Shown here: positions 25,801 to 33,653 of the stretch, one piece after another
Position numbering within the stretch: the stretch's first letter is position 1
Layout of the letters: the number at the start of each line of letters is the position of its first letter
Assembly (NCBI RefSeq): GCF_000732615.1
Contig: NZ_JPGL01000089.1
Span: 1-34,557, forward strand
DNA length: 34,557 nucleotides
Reading direction: 5' to 3'
DNA from: Burkholderia paludis
Lineage (GTDB): Bacteria; Pseudomonadota; Gammaproteobacteria; Burkholderiales; Burkholderiaceae
The notes under the pieces: model-generated
What the model saw: the letters and a program-made list of their open reading frames with translations, nothing else
Databases searched by the model: none
What the model was told of the DNA's origin: nothing
Translations under genes and position numbers: made by a program

Positions 25801-26014
25801 GCTGGCGGGCTCGGCGTCGCAAGGCGGAGCCGCCCTGGCGAAGGCAGTGGCCGGCCAGGGCCTGGGTATCGCGCAGCAGGCAGCGGGCAACGTGCTGCCG
25901 GCGGGGGCGCAGGCGGCGCTGTCGCAGGCGGGGCAATTGAGTGCCGCCGCCCGGCAGGTCGGCGATCTGGCGCAGTCGGCGCGCAGCGCCGCGGCCGCAC
26001 TGAAATTGAGCTGA
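22835..26014 (+). CDS. vgrG: Type VI secretion spike protein VgrG with C-terminal extensions
   Basis: A 1,059-residue VgrG, which forms the trimeric tip of the type VI tube and carries effectors. Residues 1-530 give the gp27/gp5-like head, with the typical EFTLDVLS near the N-terminus, DTDWHFVHRLMESEGLYC and the OB-fold motif RIRVQFVWDR..NENASCWVRV. A DUF2345 beta-prism follows from about 680 (GIGMSTQQSVHVVANDHVNV to GNIEIHTPGAVDVKG). Next, at about 840-905, is a transthyretin/Ig-like module (GQPVKGGLFSVFDANGGLLK), a usual effector-docking element. The last 135 residues are Ala/Gly-rich and contain two imperfect 48-residue repeats. The start has AAAGG upstream. Rhs follows 37 bases after the stop, so the VgrG tail probably docks that effector. 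Confidence 0.94.
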   Translation: MNMQNTIAALRGGLLQQDRLLKLDTPLGENVLTVQRAVGCSRIGRAYEFTLDVLSTDSDVELKKLIAQPITLWIQQGDLGYRPISGYVHTARRLGADGGLATYQLTFADFTHFLKFRRDQRLWNDTTVDQIISDVLNQHPQAQGRFRFALTKPLPNRSYTRQHDTDWHFVHRLMESEGLYCTWQQADDGKSHTLVITDNLQAFAPLSPETVRFYRGGAASEADAFTQWSGTRTLQSVARTTRTFDYKHPSQPSNPKGTSLPTMGGQGELPDQLEVYEYTGAYTYLDQPRGDHLTKVRMEEWESQAKRFRAAGGVRAIDAGRRFTLADHPEHDRDPADQREFVAIEVAWWIENNLPVAGDRADFPYSLREALTQAQDGYGADPAFRVPHDDGSTGFYLVEVEAQRVSVPYRSPFEHRKPEMHLETAIVVGPQGEEVYTDALNRIRVQFVWDRLNPGNENASCWVRVVQSDTGGGYGGVHVPRIGEEVLIDYVGGDCDRPLAVGRVYNGANQPQWHTDGILSGYRSKEYSGSGYNQLVMDDATGQNRVQLMSSSANSLLHLGYIIDHNANSRGAYLGSGFDLRSDAYGAVRASQGLYVTTHPKAANSQPLDVKEAQQQLVTGESLVEAMSEVSEQHQAESLKDAQDTMRAFTDATQDSASGRASGGRTAGGGTGSANAFKEPVMLFGSPSGIGMSTQQSVHVVANDHVNVASGQSVHVAAGKSLLASIGQKLSLFAQNAGMKLFAGKGKVEIQAQSDNIEVTAQKAVKVVSATGQIEIAADQGILLTSGGGYIRIQGGNIEIHTPGAVDVKGASHTFAGPASMGYPLPSPRPDQPGQLELLHQYGNGQPVKGGLFSVFDANGGLLKKGALDNNGHMIVSGLPPGAVQVKFGEDSRSQDQTSSRFDVAPWPANPAPAADAAETAQAQLGSFLPAAGGAAGALTGLAGAATQGGAALAKAAVGQGMGMARQALGGMLPAGASNALGAAQAVAGLAGSASQGGAALAKAVAGQGLGIAQQAAGNVLPAGAQAALSQAGQLSAAARQVGDLAQSARSAAAALKLS
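25650..25940 (+). repeat. In-frame tandem repeat in the vgrG 3' end (about 2 x 48 codons)
   Basis: Two adjacent Ala/Gly-rich units share the pattern GLAG.A.QGGAALAKA, then GQG.G.A.QA.G..LPAGA. The first runs from LTGLAGAATQ and the second from VAGLAGSASQ. The differences are mostly conservative, so this is an old duplication kept in frame. The segment would form amphipathic helices at the tip of VgrG. Confidence 0.7.
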
Positions 26015-26051
26015 GCGTCGCCCCTTTCAAATATTCGAGAACAGAAAAATC

Positions 26052-29000
26052 ATGACCGCTGCGGGCGTCCTTCAACCCAAACCTACCGATGTGTTCGTGT
26101 CTCCGATCATGAAGATCACGGAGGCCGACGTTCAGGCCGGTATCGATGTATTCGACAAGTGGCTGATCAAGGTCAGCGGCGGTGTCGTCAACGTCAATCG
26201 GCTGAAAACCGTCGCGGAGAACGTGCCGGTCCTGGCGAATATCTTCGCGGCAGTCGATGCGGTGCTCGATATCAAGGAGATGATCGAGCGCGGCAGCCAG
26301 TCGATCAACCTGTTCGATTGGGTCAACCTCGGCCTCGATCTGATCGGCGTCGTGCCGTTGCCGCCGGCCACGGCCGAGCTTCGGCTCGGCGCGCGCCCGG
26401 TGTTGAAGCTGATTCGGCAGAAGATCGTCGAGAGCGGCAAGGCAGCCGGCGAGGCTGCGGTGATGGTGCTGCGCGATTCGATCATCTCGGCGATCGTCGC
26501 GAACGTGCAGGAGCGTTACGCGGGCGAGATCGAGAAATTCCTGAAGGTGATACGCGACGGGCTGAAGGAGCTGCTCGACCACTGCGCCAGGTTCATCGGC
26601 GACCTGATGAAGGCGATCGCCGACGTATTCGCGCACGCGGCGGGAAAGAAGTATGAGGTCGGGCACAACGTGACGTCGGCCGGAACGCACTTGAAGGGCG
26701 TCGGCGCCGCGATCGTCGCGTACGACGGCAGAAAGGTTCTCGACAACATCGGCGGTTTCTTCTCGGACGTCCGCAAGGTCGAGGCGAAGGTCGTCGTCAA
26801 CGCGGCGACCTCGGCTGCCGACCTGATCGACTCGAATTCGACGAAGAAGCTGCAGCTTTTCGCGGACGATATCTACAAGCGGATTCCGACGGTCCAGAAG
26901 TGCATTCGCGAGCTGGACGGGAACGATGCCGGCAAGCTCGGCTGGATCATCACGATCGGCGAAGACGGCATGCGGAGCTGGCGCAAGCGCAATCCGAAAC
27001 CGCAGACGACCGGGATTCAGGAGCACGGGACGGCGAAGGTCCATGAAAAGCGGGCGGAGCAGCGTACCGATAGCTTGCAGAAGACGGCCGAGGCGGAGCA
27101 TCCGGGGCCGAATTGCTGTCGCGTGCATTTTCCTGTCAAGACGCCGCCGGCCGCCACCGGGCATTCGATCGGATTCGCACTCGGCGACGAACAGGTCAAC
27201 CATGAGGATTTCACGATCGAGGGGCCGTTGCCGATTGCCTGGCAGCGTACCTATCGATCGTTCTTCGACGCGAACGATGCGCATGGCGAATTGGGCGCCC
27301 GCTGGATTACGCCGTATACGACCCGCTTCGATATCGCAGCGGAAAAACTCGTCTATCACGATGCCGTCGGACGAAGCATCGAATACCCGTTGCTCGGCGT
27401 CGGAAGTGCGCACGACGATCTTTCCGAGGGACAAACGCTATTGCGGCTGGACGAGCAGTGGCTGACGGTGACGCGCGGGCATGCGCTGCTCGAAGCGTAC
27501 GAGCGTCACGGCAACGCGTTTCGTCTCGCATTCGTCAAGGATCGCGCCGGCAATCAGTTGACGCTCGATTACGATGCCGAGGGACGGTTGCGTCGACTGA
27601 TTGCACCGCACGCGCAGGTTGCGTTCCGACACGACTCGCGGGGGCGAATCGTGGGCGCTGCGCATCATGGCGCGCAAGGCGAGTACGTCGGCACACTCGC
27701 GCACTACGAGTACGACGACGGGAATGATCTGATCGGAGCGACGGATCGCTACGGCAATCGTCGCGAGTATCGCTATCGGCACCACCTCGTGACGCGATAC
27801 ACCGATCGCACCGGTCGAGGCGTGAACCTCGAGTGGAACGGCGACGGGCCGAAGGCAAAGTGCTTCCGCGAATACGCCGACGACGGTAGCGACGAGGTCC
27901 GTCTCGCATGGCATCCGGATTTCCGGATGGTCAGCGTGACCGACGCGCTTGGCAATGTCACGCATCACTACTACGACAGCAAGGGCTATTCGTTCCGTGT
28001 GATTCACCCGGACGGCAGCGAAGAGTGGATGTATCGGGACGCGAACGACATGCTCGTCCAGTACATTCACCGCGACGGCACCGTCGAGCATATGGGATAC
28101 GATGCGCGCGGCAACCTCGTGCGCCATCAACGTGCCGACGGCAGCGTGATCGAGATGGCGTACGACCCGAAGGACCAGCTCGTTCGCGTGACCGACCCGC
28201 TTGGCCACCCGTGGCTGCGCGAATACGACGACGCGGGAAACACGGTGGCGGAAGTCGATCCGCTCGGGCACAAGACCGAGTATGCCTATGACGGGCGCGG
28301 GCTGCTTACCCGGATCAAGGATGCGAAGGGCGGCACGAAAGCGCTGAAGTACGACGACGTCGGCCAGCTGATCAGCTATACCGATTGCTCGGGGAAGACG
28401 TCGCAGTGGACGTATGACGCCCAGGGGCGCCTCTCGGAGACGAAGGATGCAGCGGGCGGCGTGACCGCATACCGTTATGGCGAGAATGGCCAGTTGATCG
28501 AGGTCATGTCGCCGGCCGGCCGCGAGCAAATGCGCTACGACGCGGAAGGGCGCCTGCTGACACAAATCGATCCGCTGAACCGCAACACACGTTACGGCTA
28601 TGACGCGAGCGGTCGCGTCAGCAGCCGGACCGATGCGTTGGGGCAATCGCTGTCGTACCGCTACGACCGGCTCGGGCGGCTCGTTGCGTTGACCGATCCG
28701 AATCACGCGAACTACACGTTCCATTACGACGCAACAGGCCGATTGATCGAGGAGATCGATTTCGACGGGAAGGTCACGCGCTATGCGTATGACGAGGCGA
28801 GCAGCCGTCTCGAGTCGGTCGACGAGGCCGGGCAGGTCATGACGATGTCCCACGACCGCGGCGGACGGCTTCAAGGCCGCTCGGCCGGTGAGGACGCGGA
28901 GCGCTTCACGTACGATCCGTTGGGCCGATTGATCGAAGCGAGCAACCGGTACAGCCGGGTTCAGCGCTTCTTCGATCCGGTCGGCAATCTGGTGCGCGAG

Positions 29001-30635
29001 CATCACGCGTACGACCTGTTCGGCACGCGCCGGAGTTTCGTGTGGCATCACCAGTACGATGAAACGGGTAACCGGATCGGAACGGTCAGGCCCGACGGTC
29101 ATGCGGTCGGCTGGCTCACGTACGGCTCCGGACACGTTCACGGGATGATGCTGGACGGCAAGGAACTCGTGCAGATCGAGCGTGACGATCTGCATCGCGA
29201 GACGTCGCGGACGTTGCCGAGCAGGATCGATCAGCGCACGGTGTACGATCAGGCGGGGCGGCTGGCACGGCGCACCGTACAGCGTGCGAACGCGCCTGCA
29301 CCGCTGGCGGAGCGCCGCTATCGTTACGATGCGGCTGGCCAGCTCGTGCAGATTGAGGACAATCGCAGGGGGCTGACGGACTATCGCTACGATCCGGTCG
29401 GTCGGTTGCTCGAGTCGATCGGAGCGGCTGGCAAGGAACGGTTCGGGTTCGATCCGGCGAGCAATATCATCGACCCGGTGCGCGTTGACGTGCCCCGCAA
29501 GGAGAGCCGGCCGAGCCCGGTGCGATCGGAGAGTACGTTGCCCCCGGAAGTGCCCAAGGTGCTGGGCAATTTGCTGAAGCAATATGCGGGGCAGCATTTT
29601 GTGTACGACGCGCGGGGCAATCTCGTCCACCGCAGATCGCCGGCGGGCGAGCAGCGCTATGAGTGGAATGCGTTCAATCGGCTGACGGCAGCGACGGTGG
29701 AGGAGGTTGGCCGCCGGAGCGAGTCGCGGTACTTCTACGATGCGTTGGGTCGTCGCATTGCGAAAGAGGTGAACGGCGAGCGCACGGTGTTCGGTTGGGA
29801 TGGCGATACGCTGGCGTATGAGAGCGGGGAGCAAGGCAGTGCGCATTACCTGTACGAGGCGGGGTCGTTCGTGCCGCTGGCGCAGTATGTCGGTGCGGCG
29901 GTAGGAGGTGTCGAGACGCCGTCACGCGGGGATGTCGATCGCTATGCGCCGGAAGACGATCCGCTGCAAAGGTTGCCGGAACGGGTTGGTGACGCACACG
30001 CGTTTTATTACCACTGCGACCAGATCGGCACACCGCAATTGCTGACTGACGATGATGGCGAGGTGGTGTGGGAGGCGTCGTATCAAGCGTGGGGAGAAGC
30101 GCGGGAGGTGATCGCGCGGGCGTCGAAGGCAGCGGGGATCGTGCCGAGGAATCCGTTGCGGTTCCAGGGGCAGCAGGTTGATGAGGAGACGGGGCTACAC
30201 TACAACCGGTATCGGTACTACGATCCGGGTAGTGGGCGGTTCGTTAGCAAGGACCCGATTGGGCTGGCGGGTGGGATCAACGTCTATCAATATGTACCCG
30301 CGCCAACCGGATGGATCGATCCGGTTGGGCTGGCACGCATCCCGGCCTCAGTCAAACAGAAGGTTGCTCAGGAGAATAAAGACTTCTTTGGAACGGAAAA
30401 GTGCGAGTGCTGTGGCACCGACGTCATTCCTGGCCAAAAGAGTCAACGCGGTGTCACACCTCCGGCGAACGAACGTCAGTTCGATCACGTCGAACCCGAC
30501 TCGCTGGGCGGGGCGAACAACGAAAAAAACACCCAACTGCTATGCCGTAAGTGCAATCGCGGCTTCTCCAATAAGCTGAAGGAAAATTTTAAGCAACTCA
30601 ACCGTTTGGGGCGCAACCCATGCGGAAATGAATAG
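26052..30635 (+). CDS. Rhs-family type VI effector with C-terminal HNH nuclease toxin
   Basis: A 1,527-residue Rhs protein. Residues 1-345 form a non-PAAR N-terminal domain with one hydrophobic stretch (VNLGLDLIGVVPLPPATAEL), presumably for loading onto VgrG. A DUF6531-type entry follows (NHEDFTIEGPLPIAWQRTY, about 383), then many YD repeats forming the cocoon. The core ends with FVSKDPIGLAGG and DPVGLA (Asp1423), the aspartic self-cleavage site. The toxin, residues 1428-1527, is a zinc-bound HNH nuclease: CECC (1451-1454), Asp1478-His1479 in RQFDHVEPDSLGG, then LLCRKCN (Cys1498, Cys1501). It should cut DNA in the target cell. An immunity gene overlaps its ribosome-site region. It is the only full-length rhs gene in the window. 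Confidence 0.92.
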   Translation: MTAAGVLQPKPTDVFVSPIMKITEADVQAGIDVFDKWLIKVSGGVVNVNRLKTVAENVPVLANIFAAVDAVLDIKEMIERGSQSINLFDWVNLGLDLIGVVPLPPATAELRLGARPVLKLIRQKIVESGKAAGEAAVMVLRDSIISAIVANVQERYAGEIEKFLKVIRDGLKELLDHCARFIGDLMKAIADVFAHAAGKKYEVGHNVTSAGTHLKGVGAAIVAYDGRKVLDNIGGFFSDVRKVEAKVVVNAATSAADLIDSNSTKKLQLFADDIYKRIPTVQKCIRELDGNDAGKLGWIITIGEDGMRSWRKRNPKPQTTGIQEHGTAKVHEKRAEQRTDSLQKTAEAEHPGPNCCRVHFPVKTPPAATGHSIGFALGDEQVNHEDFTIEGPLPIAWQRTYRSFFDANDAHGELGARWITPYTTRFDIAAEKLVYHDAVGRSIEYPLLGVGSAHDDLSEGQTLLRLDEQWLTVTRGHALLEAYERHGNAFRLAFVKDRAGNQLTLDYDAEGRLRRLIAPHAQVAFRHDSRGRIVGAAHHGAQGEYVGTLAHYEYDDGNDLIGATDRYGNRREYRYRHHLVTRYTDRTGRGVNLEWNGDGPKAKCFREYADDGSDEVRLAWHPDFRMVSVTDALGNVTHHYYDSKGYSFRVIHPDGSEEWMYRDANDMLVQYIHRDGTVEHMGYDARGNLVRHQRADGSVIEMAYDPKDQLVRVTDPLGHPWLREYDDAGNTVAEVDPLGHKTEYAYDGRGLLTRIKDAKGGTKALKYDDVGQLISYTDCSGKTSQWTYDAQGRLSETKDAAGGVTAYRYGENGQLIEVMSPAGREQMRYDAEGRLLTQIDPLNRNTRYGYDASGRVSSRTDALGQSLSYRYDRLGRLVALTDPNHANYTFHYDATGRLIEEIDFDGKVTRYAYDEASSRLESVDEAGQVMTMSHDRGGRLQGRSAGEDAERFTYDPLGRLIEASNRYSRVQRFFDPVGNLVREHHAYDLFGTRRSFVWHHQYDETGNRIGTVRPDGHAVGWLTYGSGHVHGMMLDGKELVQIERDDLHRETSRTLPSRIDQRTVYDQAGRLARRTVQRANAPAPLAERRYRYDAAGQLVQIEDNRRGLTDYRYDPVGRLLESIGAAGKERFGFDPASNIIDPVRVDVPRKESRPSPVRSESTLPPEVPKVLGNLLKQYAGQHFVYDARGNLVHRRSPAGEQRYEWNAFNRLTAATVEEVGRRSESRYFYDALGRRIAKEVNGERTVFGWDGDTLAYESGEQGSAHYLYEAGSFVPLAQYVGAAVGGVETPSRGDVDRYAPEDDPLQRLPERVGDAHAFYYHCDQIGTPQLLTDDDGEVVWEASYQAWGEAREVIARASKAAGIVPRNPLRFQGQQVDEETGLHYNRYRYYDPGSGRFVSKDPIGLAGGINVYQYVPAPTGWIDPVGLARIPASVKQKVAQENKDFFGTEKCECCGTDVIPGQKSQRGVTPPANERQFDHVEPDSLGGANNEKNTQLLCRKCNRGFSNKLKENFKQLNRLGRNPCGNE

Positions 30636-30642
30636 GATCATC

Positions 30643-31146
30643 ATGGCAGGCTTCGCAAAAATCGTGTTTCGTCTGAAGACTGATGCTGACGGATATCCGC
30701 CCGTTGGCTTCGAATCACTGTGGGGAGGGGCTCTTGGCGAGAATTCCTACGTGATCGACAACGTGCCTTACTACATATGTGGGGTGAGCAAAGGTGACAC
30801 GGTCGTGACCGAGGAGATTGACGGCGAACTTGTTGCCGCTGGAGTAGTTGCTCGGGGGGGGCACTCGACCCTCCGGGTATTTGCGGAGGATGATACAACC
30901 AGAAAGGCAATTGTCCAGAGCCTCACGCAACTTGGAGCACAATGCTCGGTAACTGACGGGTTATCGCTCTTTGCAGTTGACATCGCTTCTGATGTCGAAT
31001 TTCAGAGAATCGATGCCTTCTTGGCTTCGCAATGCGATGGTGAGCACGTTGCCTATGAGGATGCGTGCCTGCAGCACACGGGAATAGACAGCATACGAAT
31101 GGATGAGTGTGCGTCGCTGGCGACGGTACCATTGCGGCTCAATTAG
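30643..31146 (+). CDS. DUF4265-family immunity protein for the HNH Rhs toxin
   Basis: This 167-residue protein starts MAGFAKIVFRLKTDADGYPP. The KIVFRL...DGYPPVGFESLW opening and the YVIDNVPYYICGVSKGDTVV stretch are the DUF4265 pattern (from memory of the family). DUF4265 proteins recur as immunity partners beside polymorphic toxins. There is no signal peptide, so it acts in the cytoplasm, where an HNH DNase would act. The ribosome site AGGA (30634-30637) spans the rhs stop and fits the ATG at 30643 better than the one at 30628. GC is lower than in rhs, normal for toxin/immunity tips. It would bind and block the HNH domain. Confidence 0.75.
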   Translation: MAGFAKIVFRLKTDADGYPPVGFESLWGGALGENSYVIDNVPYYICGVSKGDTVVTEEIDGELVAAGVVARGGHSTLRVFAEDDTTRKAIVQSLTQLGAQCSVTDGLSLFAVDIASDVEFQRIDAFLASQCDGEHVAYEDACLQHTGIDSIRMDECASLATVPLRLN

Positions 31147-31168
31147 CGCGGGCAATTCCGTTGGCTGA

Positions 31169-32998
31169 GAGACGGTCTTACACTATAACCGGCATCGGTA
31201 CTACGATCCAAACTCGGGTCGGTTCATCAGCAAAGACCCGATCGGGTTGGTGGGTGGACTGAATGGGTATCAATACGCGCCCAAGCATCACGCTTACGAC
31301 CTGTTCGGCGCGAGCCGGAGTTTCGTGTGGCATCACCAGTACGACGAAATCGGCAACCGCATCAGAACAGTCCGGCCTGACGGCCATGCCGTCGACTGGC
31401 TCACGTACGGCTCCGGGCACGTCCACGGGATGATGCTGGACGGCAAGGAACTCGTTCAGATCGAGCGTGACGATCTGCATCGGGAGACATTGCGTACCCT
31501 GCCGAGCAAGATCGATCAACGCACTGCATACGATCGTGCCGGGAGGTTGGCGCAACGCACGGTACAGCGTGCGAATGCACCTGCGCCGCTGGCGGAGCGC
31601 CGGTACCGTTACGACGCAGCCGGCCAACTCGTGCAGATTGAAGACAATCGCAGAGGCTTGACCGACTATCGCTACGATCCGGTCGGTCGGTTGCTCGAAT
31701 CGATCGGTCCGGCGGGCAAGGAGCGGTTCGCATTCGATCCGGCGAGCAATATCATCGATCCGGCACGTGTTGAACCGCCTCGCACGGAGAGCCGGCCGAG
31801 TCCGGTACGTGCGGAGAGTACGTTGCCTGCGGAAGTGCCCAAGATGTTGGGCAATTTGTTGAAGCAATATGCCGGAGAGCATTTCACGTACGACGCGCGG
31901 GGCAATCTCGTCCACCGCAGATCGCCGGTTGGAGAGCAACGTTACGAGTGGAACGCGTTCAATCGGCTGACTGCAGCGACGGTTGATGAGGTCGCTCGCC
32001 GGAGCGAGTCGCGGTACTACTACGATGCGCTGGGGTGTCGCATTGCGAAAGAGGTGAACGGCGAGCGCACGGTGTTCGGGTGGGATGGCGATACGCTGGC
32101 GTATGAGAGCGCGGGGCAAGGCAGCACGCACTACCTCTACGAAGCTGGCTCGTTCGTGCCGATGGTGCAGTACGTGAGTGCGCAGGTAGAAGGGTTCGAA
32201 ACGCCGTCACGCAGTGCGGCCGATCGTTATGTACCGGAAGACGATCCGTTGCAGCGGTTGCCGGAACGGGTTGGTGATGCGCATGCGTTCTATTACCACT
32301 GCGACCAGATCGGTACGCCGCAGTTGCTGACGGATGATGAAGGCGATGTGGTGTGGGAGGCGACGTACCGGGCGTGGGGCGAAGCGCGGGAGGTGATTGC
32401 GCGGGTGTCGAAGGTTGCGGGGATCGTGCCGCGGAGTTCGCTGCGGTTCCAGGGGCAGCAGGTTGATGAGGATACGGGCCTGCACTACAACCGGCATCGG
32501 TACTATGATCCGAGCAGTGGGCGGTTCGTGTCGAAGGACCCGATCGGGCTGGCAGGTGGGCTGAACGGGTATCAATACGCGCCCAATCCGGTAAGCTGGG
32601 TTGATCCACTGGGGCTATCAGGCAACTCGCTTCCCGGGTCATCAAGTGTCAATCGGATCGGTGGTAATGCAATCGATAATCTTCGTTTGAAAGAGCCAGA
32701 AAAGAAGCTCAATCCTCCGGGGATTTCGGGCCTGCATAGCTGTTGTCCGTACGATGCAGCCCATCAGATGAGGAGTGCCTTTCCGAAGGCAACAGGCTTG
32801 CTGAAGTCAACTGAAACCGTAGCATCAGGCACGGCAGATGCCGTCCGAAGTGCTGGGTTTGATGTAATTGAAGATCCGACGAACAAATTTCCAAATCACG
32901 CTCGAATCGTTCATCCTGATGGTGCGGACGGCTTTAATGATGAAAAGCTTAAGGGACTTTTCGAAGCACTTGGATCAACTACACGGTGTCCACGATGA
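31169..32998 (+). pseudogene. Orphan Rhs core 2, chimeric, with an unrecognised toxin tip
   Basis: The first 38 codons are the end of an Rhs core (LHYNRHRYYDPNSGRFISKD to GYQYAPK). They run in frame into the middle of another core (HHAYDLFGASRSFVWHHQYD), so two core copies were joined back to front. From there it parallels the full-length rhs for 430 codons, down to DPLGL at 32603. A stop (31166-31168) precedes the frame, and only TTG/GTG starts exist. The 126-residue tip has HSCCPYDAAHQMRSAFPKAT and KFPNHARIVHPDG. I recognise no catalytic motif with certainty. Lacking an N-terminus, it should be silent unless recombined onto the full-length gene. Homology to rhs is high but clearly below that of core 3. 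Confidence 0.8.
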
Positions 32999-33297
32999 TG
33001 GAGTTCTACTTGATGGATCACGGCGGAGATTTAGCGGGAGAGGTCACGGTGAGTTCCTCGAAGGAGGCGCTCATGCTAGGAGGCTTTACGCCCGTACCGC
33101 GCTTCTGCCTGTATGAACAACTATTCCGGGAGTTCGAGCAAGCAGCGAACGATCAGCTTTTTGTAGAGATAGATCGGTTGGAACACGAGATCGCCGCACT
33201 AGGCTTTTATCTGGTTGGCCCATTTCCTCAAGATGATCGACTTGAAATCGAGGATTTGCAGATCATGGGAAATGACGTGAGCTTTCGACTGAGGTAA
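32995..33297 (+). CDS. Putative immunity protein of the second Rhs toxin tip
   Basis: A 100-residue protein, MMEFYLMDHGGDLAGEVTVS at its start, without signal peptide or recognised domain. It is acidic and mostly predicted alpha/beta. Its ATG overlaps the rhs stop in an ATGA arrangement, so translation would be coupled to the toxin; a GTG at 32986 is the alternative start. This position and size are those of an Rhs immunity gene, so I infer that it protects against the 126-residue tip before it. A terminator follows three bases after its stop, closing the unit. Confidence 0.65.
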   Translation: MMEFYLMDHGGDLAGEVTVSSSKEALMLGGFTPVPRFCLYEQLFREFEQAANDQLFVEIDRLEHEIAALGFYLVGPFPQDDRLEIEDLQIMGNDVSFRLR

Positions 33298-33300
33298 TGA

Positions 33301-33332
33301 ACGACAAGGGCCGCTTATGCGGCCCTTGTCGT
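33301..33332. terminator. Strong rho-independent-type hairpin after the second immunity gene
   Basis: ACGACAAGGGCCGC pairs perfectly over 14 bases with GCGGCCCTTGTCGT around a TTAT loop; a TTT run overlaps the end. It closes the orphan toxin/immunity unit. Confidence 0.85.
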
Positions 33333-33439
33333 TTCTGGGCAAGATGTTCGAACGTGGTCCGGAAATCGACCAATGCGCGGTTACCCGTTTCTCCCCTGAT
33401 CGGGGAGAAACGCAGCGGCGGCTGCCAGTCTGTCGGCGG
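33333..33439. repeat. Spacer with a perfect inverted repeat (33386-33412)
   Basis: CGTTTCTCCCC (33386-33396) is mirrored by GGGGAGAAACG (33402-33412) around five bases. No T-run follows on either strand. It lies just beyond the end of the minus-strand fragment at 33440 and could end its transcript. I see no other feature in this spacer. Confidence 0.5.
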
Positions 33440-33653
33440 CTAGAAAAGCCGTTCCGCGACCACCCGGCGCGCGCCGTCGTTGAGGTGCATTTGCTGAATT
33501 CCGGCGATCGCACGACGCAGCCAGGTATCGGAAATTGCACGATGTTCGTCGTTCGTGTTGGCCAGCGCCGCCGACGACAATTGCCGAATTCCGGCGCTGG
33601 CCGTCGCGCTGCCGTCGACGTAGTTTGCGGTGGAAATATCGTGTTGGTCCAAA
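33440..33653 (-). pseudogene. C-terminal fragment of an unidentified gene, cut by Rhs core 3
   Basis: About 70 codons encode the end of a protein: VLDQHDISTANYVDGSATAS, then IRQLSSAALANTNDEHRAIS and a basic end, VVAERLF. I do not recognise the family. The frame continues through the junction at about 33,654 only as antisense of Rhs (MPSICTSWP), so the 5' part is lost. It was probably a complete gene before Rhs core 3 arrived. An inverted repeat lies beyond its stop. Confidence 0.5.

Noticed and set aside
22577..29846. Very long minus-strand ORFs opposite vgrG and rhs (22577-24529, 24864-27434, 27438-29846)
   Set aside because: They are antisense shadows of GC-rich genes, full of Arg, Pro and Ala, without ribosome sites or recognisable domains; the plus strand encodes clear VgrG and Rhs.
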